A program made the position numbers and the translations under genes. The notes under the pieces are model-generated. The model was not told where the DNA came from. It saw nothing but the letters and a program-made list of their open reading frames with translations, and made no database searches. Of a stretch of 64,000 nt of DNA, positions 1 through 8,070 are shown piece by piece. This stretch comes from Nocardia albiluteola (lineage in GTDB: Bacteria > Actinomycetota > Actinomycetes > Mycobacteriales > Mycobacteriaceae). The stretch covers positions 186,001 to 250,000 of the forward strand of contig NZ_JAHKNI010000003.1 in the NCBI RefSeq assembly GCF_018860155.1, in the 5' to 3' direction. Each line of letters opens with the position of its first letter. Position 1 is the first letter of the stretch.

Positions 1-264
1 GATATCGTGCACGTCGCCCATGATCACCTGGACGTTCTCCTGCTTGCGCAGCACGATGCGGGTGGCCGGGGCGATCTCACCGGTGGACAGGATGCCGGTG
101 GCCACCTGGTAGAGCAGCGGCTGGAACAGGTGGGTCGAGGTCTTGGAGATCAGGACGATATCGACCTCGGCGTGTCTGAGGTGCTTGCACGCGAACAGGC
201 CGCCGAAGCCGGAACCGATCACCACCACGCGGTGGCGCTGCTTACCGCTGGTCTGGTTGCTCAT
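1..264 (-). CDS. ndh: Type II NADH dehydrogenase, N-terminal part (cut by window edge)
   Basis: The first 88 residues of a flavoprotein of the NDH-2 family, the single-subunit, non-proton-pumping NADH:quinone oxidoreductase on the inner face of the membrane. The reading begins MSNQTSGKQRHRVVVIGSG and contains the FAD-binding Rossmann motif GSGFGGLFACKHL, followed by the family-typical stretch THLFQPLLYQVATGILS and then GEIAPATRIVLR. The ATG at 264 has a good GAGGAG-type ribosome site just upstream. The rest of the gene lies outside the window. Related pyridine nucleotide-disulfide oxidoreductases share the FAD fold, but the HLFQPLLYQVATG motif makes NDH-2 the best call. Confidence 0.88.
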   Translation of the reverse strand, partial: MSNQTSGKQRHRVVVIGSGFGGLFACKHLRHAEVDIVLISKTSTHLFQPLLYQVATGILSTGEIAPATRIVLRKQENVQVIMGDVHDI

Positions 265-368
265 GTTCTCCCGCTCCTCGCGCAATGCGTTTGGTCTCCC
301 GACACGCCATACGGTAGTCGGCGACTCGCCGACAGTCACGACGAGCGGTTCGGTACGGCGCATTCGGT

Positions 369-1088
369 TCAGGCGTCGGGCGGGCCGGTCCCGGTGCCCG
401 CGGGCACGATCAGCGGTCCGACGAACCGGTCGCCGCCGATGCTGTCGATCGCGGGCCACAGGAATGCGGTGAGCCCGTCGATGAATGCGCCGCGATCGCG
501 GATGGGGGTGCGGCTCCAGTCCTCGGCCGACATCAGGATCGCGCCGGCGGTAGCGCTCGCCCACACGCGCGCAACCATGGGATCGGCGCCGACGGCCTCC
601 AGGATCGCCTCGAAAACCACTGTGCCCCAGTCGGACAGCCGGGCGAAGAAGGGGCGGCGGTGACCGCACACCGTGGCATCGTCGGACTGCAGGCGCTGCA
701 TCATCAGGTGGTACAGGTTCGGATTCGCGTCGACGAAATCACAGACCAGCGCCACGATGTCGCGCAGTAGCTCGCGCACGGGCAGCGGCCTGGCCAGCAG
801 CGCGTTCGCGGAGGCGAGCAGGCTCGCCATGTGCCGCTCGGCGAGCGCGTCGACCAGGGCGGGCATATCGGGGAAGACGGCGTAGACGGCGGTGCGGGCG
901 TATCCGGCCTCCGCGGCGACCTGCGCGATGGTGATCGGCGTGCCCGTGGTGGCCACCCGCTCGGCGGCGTCCAGGAGCTCACCGCGCCGTGCGACGGGAT
1001 CGCGCGGCGGCCCGGGGGGCCTGCCCCGCGAACGCCCGGAACCGCGCTGCGGATGCGCGGACCTCGTCTCTGGTGTATCCCTTGTCAC
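369..1088 (-). CDS. TetR family transcriptional regulator
   Basis: A 239-residue repressor with a basic N-terminal arm and a TetR helix-turn-helix at about residues 35-80 (ITIAQVAAEAGYARTAVYAVF). The rest is a helical ligand-binding domain with no recognisable ligand signature. GTG start at 1088 with an AGGATGAG-like ribosome site. It is divergent from the P450 gene with only 55 bases between them, so it probably represses that gene and itself. The same arrangement, a TetR gene divergent from cyp136, occurs in M. tuberculosis as Rv3058c/Rv3059 (from memory). The N-terminal 30 residues are Arg/Pro-rich and may be disordered. Confidence 0.88.
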   Translation of the reverse strand: MTRDTPETRSAHPQRGSGRSRGRPPGPPRDPVARRGELLDAAERVATTGTPITIAQVAAEAGYARTAVYAVFPDMPALVDALAERHMASLLASANALLARPLPVRELLRDIVALVCDFVDANPNLYHLMMQRLQSDDATVCGHRRPFFARLSDWGTVVFEAILEAVGADPMVARVWASATAGAILMSAEDWSRTPIRDRGAFIDGLTAFLWPAIDSIGGDRFVGPLIVPAGTGTGPPDA

Positions 1089-1105
1089 AATCTCATCCTA
1101 CCGGT

Positions 1106-1124
1106 AATGTACGTGATGTACTTT
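1106..1124. promoter_or_regulatory. Candidate TetR operator between TetR and P450 genes
   Basis: The intergenic space holds the imperfect inverted repeat AATGTAC-gtgat-GTACTTT, arms at 1106-1112 and 1118-1124, matching at six of seven positions. It lies between the two divergent starts and just upstream of the P450 ribosome site. Size and place fit a TetR dimer site; the assignment is inference. Confidence 0.4.
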
Positions 1125-1143
1125 TATTGGGAGGCTCATTTTC

Positions 1144-2601
1144 ATGGTCAGCGTCGACAGTGCCGAACGGGAAAACCTCGGTTTCCTGCAGATACCGGAC
1201 AGGCATCCGATCGACCGATTACTACGCACCCTGCCCACTCGCGACAAGATCCTGGCCCCCGCGCCGGCCGAGAGCGGCCTGAAGCCGGTCCGCGGCGACG
1301 CGGGGCTGCCGCACATCGGGCGCTCGCTGCAGTTCCTGCGCTGGGGAACCGCGGAGCTGGTGGATCGCTATCACCGCTACGGGCCGGTCAGTTACAACCC
1401 GACCCTGGGGGTGCAGCGCGCGTTCGTCGCCGGCCCCGAGGCCGTCGACGAGGTTATCGCCAAGCGGCGCAACGACTTCGGCCAGGGCTGGGACTGGTTC
1501 ATCGGCCCGTTCTTCCACCGGGGGCTGCTGCTGCTCGAATTCGACGAGCACATGTTCCATCGCCGGATCATGCAGCAGGCCTTCACGCGTGACCGGCTCG
1601 CGGCATACTTGGCCGCGCTGGGCCCGGTCGTGGACAAGGCCATCGGGCAGTGGGTGCCCGACGGCGCCGATGCCCGGCGCGTCAAGCTGTATCCGACGGT
1701 CAAGGATCTGACGCTCGAGACCGCGACGGACGTCTTCATGGCGGCCGATCCGGGGCCCGAGCGCAAGCGCCTCGGGGCGGCCTTCCTGGACTCCACCCAT
1801 GCCGCGCTCTCGCTGGTGCGCCGTCCGGTGCCGGGCACGCCGTGGCATCGCGGCCTGCGGGGCCGCAAGGTACTCGAGGAGTACTTCACGCGGATGATTC
1901 CGGAGAAGCGGCTGTCGGACACGCCGGACTTCTTCTCCGCGCTCTGCCATGCCCGCACCGAGGACGGGGAGCAGTTCAGCGACGCCGACGTCGTGAATCA
2001 CATGATCTTCCTGATCATGGCGGCGCACGACACCACGACGACGACCGCCACGGCGATCGCCTACTACCTGGGGCGTCATCCCGAGTGGCAGCAGCGGGTG
2101 CGGGAAGAGGCACTGGCCATGCACGCCGAGATCGGCGGCGCGGCGCCGACCATCGCCGATCTGGACAAGCTGCACGATCTCGATCTGGTCATCAAGGAGT
2201 GCCTGCGGCTGGTGCCGCCCGTGCCCGGGCTGGTGCGGAAGGCGGTCCGGGACACCCAGATCGCCGGGCATTACATTCCGGCCGGGACCTACATCGATCT
2301 CGCGTACGGGGTGAATCATCTGCTGCCCGAATTCTGGTCGCATCCGGAGCGTTTCGATCCCGAACGCTTCGCCGAGCATCGCCGCGAGGACAAGTCACAC
2401 CGCCTGGCCTGGCTGCCGTTCGGTGCGGGCGCGCACAAGTGCATCGGCATGCACTTCGGCACCCTCGAGGTCAAGGTGATCATCGCGGCCATGGTGCGCG
2501 ACTACGAGTGGAGCTTCCCCGACGACTACCTGATGCCGTGGGGTTTCAGCACCATCCCCTTCCCCCGCGACGGCGCCCCCATGCTGTTGCGCCGACGTTA
2601 G
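1144..2601 (+). CDS. Cytochrome P450, CYP136-like
   Basis: A 485-residue haem monooxygenase that would insert one oxygen atom into an organic substrate using a ferredoxin and reductase encoded elsewhere. All key P450 elements are present: the I-helix oxygen-activation motif AAHDTTTT near residue 293, the K-helix ExxR (ECLR, Glu352) and the haem-binding loop FGAGAHKCIG with the iron ligand Cys433. There is no membrane anchor, so it is a soluble bacterial P450, somewhat longer than the usual 400-450 residues because of an extended N-terminus. The ATG at 1144 has GGGAGG nine bases upstream. The divergent TetR gene is the likely regulator. The CYP136 assignment rests on the neighbour and general resemblance and needs a database match; the substrate is unknown. 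Confidence 0.93.
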   Translation: MVSVDSAERENLGFLQIPDRHPIDRLLRTLPTRDKILAPAPAESGLKPVRGDAGLPHIGRSLQFLRWGTAELVDRYHRYGPVSYNPTLGVQRAFVAGPEAVDEVIAKRRNDFGQGWDWFIGPFFHRGLLLLEFDEHMFHRRIMQQAFTRDRLAAYLAALGPVVDKAIGQWVPDGADARRVKLYPTVKDLTLETATDVFMAADPGPERKRLGAAFLDSTHAALSLVRRPVPGTPWHRGLRGRKVLEEYFTRMIPEKRLSDTPDFFSALCHARTEDGEQFSDADVVNHMIFLIMAAHDTTTTTATAIAYYLGRHPEWQQRVREEALAMHAEIGGAAPTIADLDKLHDLDLVIKECLRLVPPVPGLVRKAVRDTQIAGHYIPAGTYIDLAYGVNHLLPEFWSHPERFDPERFAEHRREDKSHRLAWLPFGAGAHKCIGMHFGTLEVKVIIAAMVRDYEWSFPDDYLMPWGFSTIPFPRDGAPMLLRRR

Positions 2602-2681
2602 GCGTACCTCCGCATTCGCTCCGGCCGTGCGCGGTTTCGGACGGCTACGCCGACGGTGCTCGTTAAGCGTTGCGGGACAAA

Positions 2682-2721
2682 GGTTTCGGCGGATTCGCCG
2701 CGTTGCGAATCCGCCGGAACC
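2682..2721. terminator. Bidirectional hairpin terminator
   Basis: A 16-bp stem (2682-2697 with 2706-2721, one G-T wobble) around an 8-base loop lies between the converging P450 and beta-lactamase-like genes. There is no strong T-run, which is common for actinobacterial terminators. Confidence 0.7.
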
Positions 2722-2724
2722 GTC

Positions 2725-3627
2725 TTATCCGCGGCCCTGGAACAGCAGCTGCGCCACGTGGGTGGTGGTCTCTTCGCCGTCGTTGTAGCCGCCCTGGTTG
2801 CCCAGGTTGTTCATGATCGCCAGGGTGTAGCGCTCGTTGGGGCCGGCGAAGCCGACGGAGTTGACCACCCAGCCGGACTGCTCCTGCGACCAGCCGTTCT
2901 TCAGGCCCGGGCGCATCGCGGAACCGGCGCCCCAGACGCCCCAGTGCTGGTCGACGTCGACATTGCGCATGCGGTCCAGCAGATATGCCTTGTCGGCGGG
3001 GTTCATGTGGTCCAGGACGTTGGACATCAGGCGGTCCAGGTCCGCGGGCGTGCACTGCTGGAAGCCCCAGTCCGGGAACACCCGGTCGGGGGGTGTGGGA
3101 CGGGGGACCAGGCCGGTCATGCCGTTGGCGCGGAAGGCGTTGTTGAACGCCCGGTGGTCCGGACCGGCGTATTTGGCCCACAGGATATCGGCCGCATTGT
3201 CGTTCGAGGTGGCGAGCATGTGCTCGAGCAGTCCGCGGTCCTGCGGGCTGATCACGATGGCGCCGACGCGCTCACGGTTGATCAGATCCTCCGCGATCGC
3301 CAGCTTGATCGTCGAGGCGGTCCAGAACAGCGTATTGGCGTTGTTGTTGCTGTACACCGCGCCGGTATTGCGGTCGCGCACAACGTAACCCGTGACACCC
3401 GGCCGGCCCGCGAGATACGAGTTGGCCTCGGCGATGCGCTGGCTCATATCGCAGTCGAAGCTGCCGATACAGCCCTGCACCCGAATCGGCACGGCCGCGG
3501 CGGGCGCGGGATGCACGGTGGGTGCGGCGGTCAGCAGACCGGCGGTGAGGACGCAGGCGCCGACGGCGATCCGCGAGGGACGTGAGGTGCGCGCGGCGGC
3601 GCGGGGATAACGCACGGTGCACCACAT
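2725..3627 (-). CDS. Secreted class A beta-lactamase-like serine hydrolase
   Basis: A 300-residue exported protein of the penicillin-recognising serine hydrolase superfamily (beta-lactamase2 type). An Arg-rich N-region followed by a hydrophobic stretch (about residues 20-45) ending in an Ala-rich segment is a signal peptide. The active-site motifs are all visible: Ser105-Thr-Ile-Lys108 (SxxK), Ser141-Asn-Asp143 (SDN-like) and Lys243-Asn-Gly, which replaces the KTG of true class A enzymes. The usual Glu166 omega loop (ExxLN) is not evident. It may hydrolyse beta-lactams poorly or act in the cell wall. The start is uncertain: ATG at 3627 is used here, but a GTG four codons on would also give a full signal peptide. 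It converges on the P450 gene. Confidence 0.85.
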   Translation of the reverse strand: MWCTVRYPRAAARTSRPSRIAVGACVLTAGLLTAAPTVHPAPAAAVPIRVQGCIGSFDCDMSQRIAEANSYLAGRPGVTGYVVRDRNTGAVYSNNNANTLFWTASTIKLAIAEDLINRERVGAIVISPQDRGLLEHMLATSNDNAADILWAKYAGPDHRAFNNAFRANGMTGLVPRPTPPDRVFPDWGFQQCTPADLDRLMSNVLDHMNPADKAYLLDRMRNVDVDQHWGVWGAGSAMRPGLKNGWSQEQSGWVVNSVGFAGPNERYTLAIMNNLGNQGGYNDGEETTTHVAQLLFQGRG

Positions 3628-3732
3628 TAGACAGACGGGCGGCCCTCGCGCACCTCTTGAGCTCGGGTCGAGGTTGTGCTAGCAGCGGCGTGGTCGTTGC
3701 CGCGCAGCGGATTTGACGACGCGGCCGCGACC

Positions 3733-3939
3733 TCAGCGGAACGCGGCGAGCAGTTCCTCGACGCTGCGGCCGTTGAGGCGGTAGCAGTGTGCGAACGCCT
3801 CGGTGTGGCGGTCGCGGGGCCAGGAATGCAGGACGCTGGTGCGGCCGTAGTGCCGCGAGTTGACAAGTTCCCAGCGGTCGCCTATCCGGCGAACCGTGAA
3901 CCCCGATCTGGGCATGAGGGGAATCACCGACGCAGACAT
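3733..3939 (-). CDS. Small hypothetical protein
   Basis: A 68-residue soluble protein without a recognised domain, containing the segment FTVRRIGDRWELVNSRHYGR and a C-terminal helix RSVEELLAAF. The ATG at 3939 is chosen because AAAGG lies upstream and because the extra 18 residues from an ATG at 3993 look unlike coding sequence. The mix of conserved-looking Trp, His and Arg suggests a real small protein, but no function can be given. It is on the same strand as the beta-lactamase-like gene. Confidence 0.5.
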   Translation of the reverse strand: MSASVIPLMPRSGFTVRRIGDRWELVNSRHYGRTSVLHSWPRDRHTEAFAHCYRLNGRSVEELLAAFR

Positions 3940-4617
3940 CAACCGAACCAGCCTTTCGAAAACCGCTTCTCCCGTTGCCTCCCCGCAGAGCACTGTGGCA
4001 CATCGCGCACCGGCATCCGGTGTGACACGCGGTAGCGAATTCTCCGTGGCGCACAGATGACGTGTCTCGCACGGATCCGCTTGTGTTGCTACGAATTTGG
4101 TATGTAGCAGGTATTTCGGTCAATACGGTGCTCATGGGCAATCGCTGCAGAATAGCCGGGTCATCGGCGGGAGTTGTGGCCGTAATCGGTCCCGCGGTGC
4201 GCACATGCGCCACGGTGTGTCGGCAGCGATGCGCCCGGAACCGGGTGCACGATGAATGGACCGTGGCAATCTGCCCGTGACAGCGCCGTCGGTGGGGCGC
4301 GTGACGCGTAGCCGAATGGTCGATCCGCCGAAGACGCGGGGGCGCGGGCGGCGATCACCGCGGCGAACGGAGGTGGAGAGTCGGATATCCGGGCGGCGTC
4401 GGTGATGCCGTAGGGTTGCGCTCCGGCCCGGTGCCGCCCGAGCGGAGGCGTGCGGGCGCTGTCCGGCGTATGCGCGAGGCGCCCCTGCCGCGGAATCGGA
4501 TCGAGACGGCGCACGTGACCACACCGGTTCGCGCCGTCGACCCGGCCCGGATCGAGTGACCGCGCCGGTATTCGGCTTCCGGGGCCGCGCGCAGGCAACA
4601 ACTACAGGAGGCGGTCG
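3940..4617. other. Intergenic region without a convincing gene
   Basis: About 680 bases upstream of recC. Long open frames here are GC-driven shadows without sensible protein texture. The stretch 4060-4160 is more AT-rich than its surroundings and holds the inverted repeat TGCTAC (4087-4092) / GTAGCA (4104-4109), so it may contain promoters. The strong ribosome site AGGAGG of recC lies at the right end. Confidence 0.4.
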
Positions 4618-7600
4618 ATGACGCTGTACATCCACCGGGCCGAGCGGGCGGATGTGCTCGCCGACGAGCTCGCGTCGGTGCTCGCGCGACCGCTGACCGA
4701 TCCGTTCGCCGCGGAGGTCGTGGCAGTCCCGGGGATGGGTGTGCAGCGGTGGCTCGCGCAGCGGCTGGCCGGTGCACTCGGTGCGTCCGCCGGCGACGGG
4801 GTGTGCGCGAACGTTCGGTTCGCGGCGGTGGCCGCGCTGACGGCCGAGGCGCTGGGCGCGGCGACCGGCATCGCCCCGGACCGGGATCCGTGGGCCCCGG
4901 AGCGGATGGTGTGGACGCTGTTGCGCGTGCTCGACGCCTCGCTCACCGAACCGTGGTGTGCGGTTCCGGCTCGCCATCTCGGTGCCGCGACACGCACCGA
5001 CGTGCCCGGAGCGGATACTGCCCGCGGTCATCGGGCGGGCCGGAGGTTCGCCACGGCCGCCGGTATCGCGGCGCTGTTCGACGGCTATGCCGCCCAGCGG
5101 CCGGCCCTGATCTCCGAGTGGGCCGCCGGCGCCGATACCGACGGCTGCGGCGCCGAGCTGCCCGGGGATCTGCGCTGGCAGCCCGAGCTGTGGCGGCGGC
5201 TGCGCGCGGAAATCGGCGCCCCGAGCCCCGCCGAACGTCTCCCGGGCGGCTGTGCGCGGTTGCGAGCCGAACCGGGTATCGTCGATCTGCCGCAACGGAT
5301 CTCGCTGTTCGGCCCGAACCGCCTGAGCGCCGACCAGCTGGCGGTGCTGGCGGCCCTCGGACAGCACCGGGACGTGCACCTGTGGCTCGTGCATCCGAGC
5401 CCGGCGATGTGGGAGAGGCTGGCCGCCGAATGGGCCTCCGGTGCCGTGTCGTTCGATGCCGAAGATGAAACCGGTTCCACCGCAGTGATTTCCGCGCATT
5501 CACCGGCACGGGCCGAGGATGCGAGCGCGCTGTCGGTGGCACATCCGCTGCTGGCGGGGCTGGGCAGGGATGCGCGGGAACTGCAGCGGCGCCTCGGCGC
5601 GCTGGGGCCGGTGGTCGATACCAGCTATCCGATGCCCGCCGAAAGCTCCCCGCGGACACTGCTTTCCGCGCTGCAGGAGGGCATCCGGACCGACGTGTGG
5701 CCGCCGCGCGCCGATTCCGCGCTCGACGACGGTACGGTGCAGGTCCATTCCTGCCACGGCACGGCGCGGCAGGTCGAGGTGCTGCGCGATGTGCTGCTGG
5801 GCCTGTTCGCCGCCGATCCCACCCTCGAGGCACGCGATGTGGTGGTGCTGTGCCCGGACCTCGACACGTTCGGGCCGCTGGTGCGCGCCGCCTTCGGGCA
5901 CGCCGATCCGCGCGGGCACGAGATGTCTACGGCCGCGGTCCATCCCGGCCACGGCCTGCGCGTCCGGCTGGCCGATCGCACGTCCGGCGCGGCCAATCCC
6001 GTGCTGGCGGTGCTGCTGAGCCTGTTCGAGCTGGCCGACGGCCGGGTGACCGTCACCCAGGTGCTGGATCTGGCCGCCGCCGAACCGGTCCGGCTGCGGT
6101 GCGGATTCGACGACGACGACATCGAGCGGCTGCGCGAATGGGCCGCCGAGACCGGGGCGCGGTGGGGGATCGGGCTGCGGCAGCGGCAGGCCTTCGGCCT
6201 GGGCGAATTCGCGCAGAACACGCTCAATTCCGCGGTCGACCGCATCCTGCTCGGCGTTACGGCGAGCGAATCCTCGCAGGACTGGCTGGATCTCGCGCTG
6301 CCCCTGGACGACGTGGACTCCGGCGATGTCGACCTCGCGGGCCGATTCGCCGAGTTCACCGACCGGCTCGCGGTGTGCGTGCGGGAGCTGCGGGGGCCGA
6401 CCCCGGCCGACCCCGCCGGCGGCCCGCGGCCCGCGCACGAGTGGCGTCAGGTGCTCGGCCGCACGCTGGAGTTGCTCACCGAGGTGTCCTACGCCAATGC
6501 CTGGCAGGGCGTGCAGGCGCGGCACGAGCTGTCCGAGGCGCTGGAGCACGGCGGTGACGTCCCGTTGCGGCTGCCCGATATCACCGCGCTGCTGCACTCC
6601 CGGCTCACCGCGCGCCCGGGACGCACCAATTTCCGCACCGGTGAGCTGACCGTCTGCGGGCTGGCGCAGCTGCGCTCGGTGCCGCATCGCGTGGTGGTGC
6701 TGCTGGGCCTGGACGACGAGGTGTTCCCGCGGGCGGGCGGCATCGACGGCGACGACGTGCTCGCCCGTCGCCCGCGCGTCGGCGAGCGCGATGCTCGCGG
6801 TGAGGATCGCCAGCTCCTGCTCGATGCAATCATGGCGGCGCGGGAACGACTGGTGCTGGTGCACACCGGCGCCGATCCGGTAACCGGCGCGCACCGCCCG
6901 CCCGCGATCCCGGTCGCCGAACTGCTCGATGCGCTCGCCGCGCAGCGCGGCGGCGAGCTCGGGCCGGTCCGCGTGCGACATCCGTTGCAGGCCTTCGACG
7001 GCCGGAACTTCGATCCGGCGCGGCCGTTCAGCTTCGATGTCGTCGCGCTGGCCGGGGCGCGGGCCGCGGCCCGTCCGGCGCAGTCGCCGCCGGACTTCCT
7101 GCCGGCCCCGCTTCCGGCCGCGGTGCGATCGGATGTGGAACTGGCGGAACTGATTTCGTTCGTCGAACATCCGGTGCGGGCATTCCTGTGGCAACGCCTG
7201 GGCATCCGGGTGCCCGAGGAGGACGAGGAGATCGACGAGCGCCTGCCGATCGAGCTGGACGGCCTGGCGAAATGGAATATGGGAGAACGCATGCTGGCCG
7301 CCCGGCTGCACGGCACACCGGCCGAGGCGCTGCGCGCGGCCGAGTGGCGGCGCGGGACGCTGCCGCCGTTCGGGCTGGGTGCCGCGGTGCTCGACGACGT
7401 CGAGAACACCGTCGACCGGCTGGTGCGAGTGGCGCGCCCGATTCACGAACTGCCCTCGCGCAGCGTCGATATCGCGGTCGATCTGGGGGAGGGCCGGCTG
7501 CTCAGCGGTACCGTCGCGGACGTGCACGACGACGCGGTGGTGCGGACCACCTTCTCCCGCCTGGCCGCGAAGCATCGGGCCGCGGCCTGGGTGCGGGTGC

Positions 7601-8070
7601 TGGCCCTGGCGGCGACCGAGCGGCATCAGGGCTGGCGGGCTCTGACCATCGGCCGCGGCCGATTCGGCCGTCCCGCCTGGCGTTCGGTGCTCGCCGCCCC
7701 CAATGGCGCGGCGGCGCAGGAGATCCTGCGCGATCTGGTGGCGCTGCGCGACGAGGGGCTGGCCGAGCCGCTGCCCATCGCCCCCGCCGCCTCGGCGGTG
7801 TACGCCGAGCGCCGCTGCCAGGGCGCGACGATCGCCGAGGCGCGCGCCGCGGCCGATCAGGAATTCCTCGGCGGCCCGAACGGCCCCAAGGCCTACGGCG
7901 AGCACACCGACCGCTACCTGCGCTACATCTGGGGGCAGTCCCCGCGCCTGGAACTGCTGGAAACTCCGCTGCCCGAGCCCGATCCGTCCGGCGAGAGCAC
8001 CCGCTTCGGCGCCCTGGCCCGTCGCCTGTGGAATCCGCTGCTGGCCGTCGAAACCCAGGGCCAGCCATGA
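4618..8070 (+). CDS. recC: Exodeoxyribonuclease V gamma subunit RecC
   Basis: A 1150-residue RecC, the scaffold subunit of the RecBCD helicase-nuclease that processes double-strand DNA ends. It begins MTLYIHRAERADVLADELA, typical of actinobacterial RecC, and contains the inactive helicase-like core, for example GTVQVHSCHGTARQVEVLRD (about residues 372-391) and QLRSVPHRVVVLLGLDDEVFPR (about 684-705). RecC does not hydrolyse ATP, in keeping with the lack of a Walker A motif. The ATG at 4618 has AGGAGG nine bases upstream. It overlaps recB by the ATGA arrangement, so the two are translationally coupled. Length and gene order match mycobacterial recC-recB-recD. Confidence 0.96.
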   Translation: MTLYIHRAERADVLADELASVLARPLTDPFAAEVVAVPGMGVQRWLAQRLAGALGASAGDGVCANVRFAAVAALTAEALGAATGIAPDRDPWAPERMVWTLLRVLDASLTEPWCAVPARHLGAATRTDVPGADTARGHRAGRRFATAAGIAALFDGYAAQRPALISEWAAGADTDGCGAELPGDLRWQPELWRRLRAEIGAPSPAERLPGGCARLRAEPGIVDLPQRISLFGPNRLSADQLAVLAALGQHRDVHLWLVHPSPAMWERLAAEWASGAVSFDAEDETGSTAVISAHSPARAEDASALSVAHPLLAGLGRDARELQRRLGALGPVVDTSYPMPAESSPRTLLSALQEGIRTDVWPPRADSALDDGTVQVHSCHGTARQVEVLRDVLLGLFAADPTLEARDVVVLCPDLDTFGPLVRAAFGHADPRGHEMSTAAVHPGHGLRVRLADRTSGAANPVLAVLLSLFELADGRVTVTQVLDLAAAEPVRLRCGFDDDDIERLREWAAETGARWGIGLRQRQAFGLGEFAQNTLNSAVDRILLGVTASESSQDWLDLALPLDDVDSGDVDLAGRFAEFTDRLAVCVRELRGPTPADPAGGPRPAHEWRQVLGRTLELLTEVSYANAWQGVQARHELSEALEHGGDVPLRLPDITALLHSRLTARPGRTNFRTGELTVCGLAQLRSVPHRVVVLLGLDDEVFPRAGGIDGDDVLARRPRVGERDARGEDRQLLLDAIMAARERLVLVHTGADPVTGAHRPPAIPVAELLDALAAQRGGELGPVRVRHPLQAFDGRNFDPARPFSFDVVALAGARAAARPAQSPPDFLPAPLPAAVRSDVELAELISFVEHPVRAFLWQRLGIRVPEEDEEIDERLPIELDGLAKWNMGERMLAARLHGTPAEALRAAEWRRGTLPPFGLGAAVLDDVENTVDRLVRVARPIHELPSRSVDIAVDLGEGRLLSGTVADVHDDAVVRTTFSRLAAKHRAAAWVRVLALAATERHQGWRALTIGRGRFGRPAWRSVLAAPNGAAAQEILRDLVALRDEGLAEPLPIAPAASAVYAERRCQGATIAEARAAADQEFLGGPNGPKAYGEHTDRYLRYIWGQSPRLELLETPLPEPDPSGESTRFGALARRLWNPLLAVETQGQP

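Noticed and set aside
4132..5499. Minus-strand open frame of 455 codons before and within recC
   Set aside because: No domain texture; half of it is antisense to recC and the rest is low-complexity.
7188..8066. Extension of the recB frame upstream of 8067
   Set aside because: It lies wholly within recC in another frame and is Arg/Gly-rich without conserved motifs; the ATGA overlap gives a natural start.
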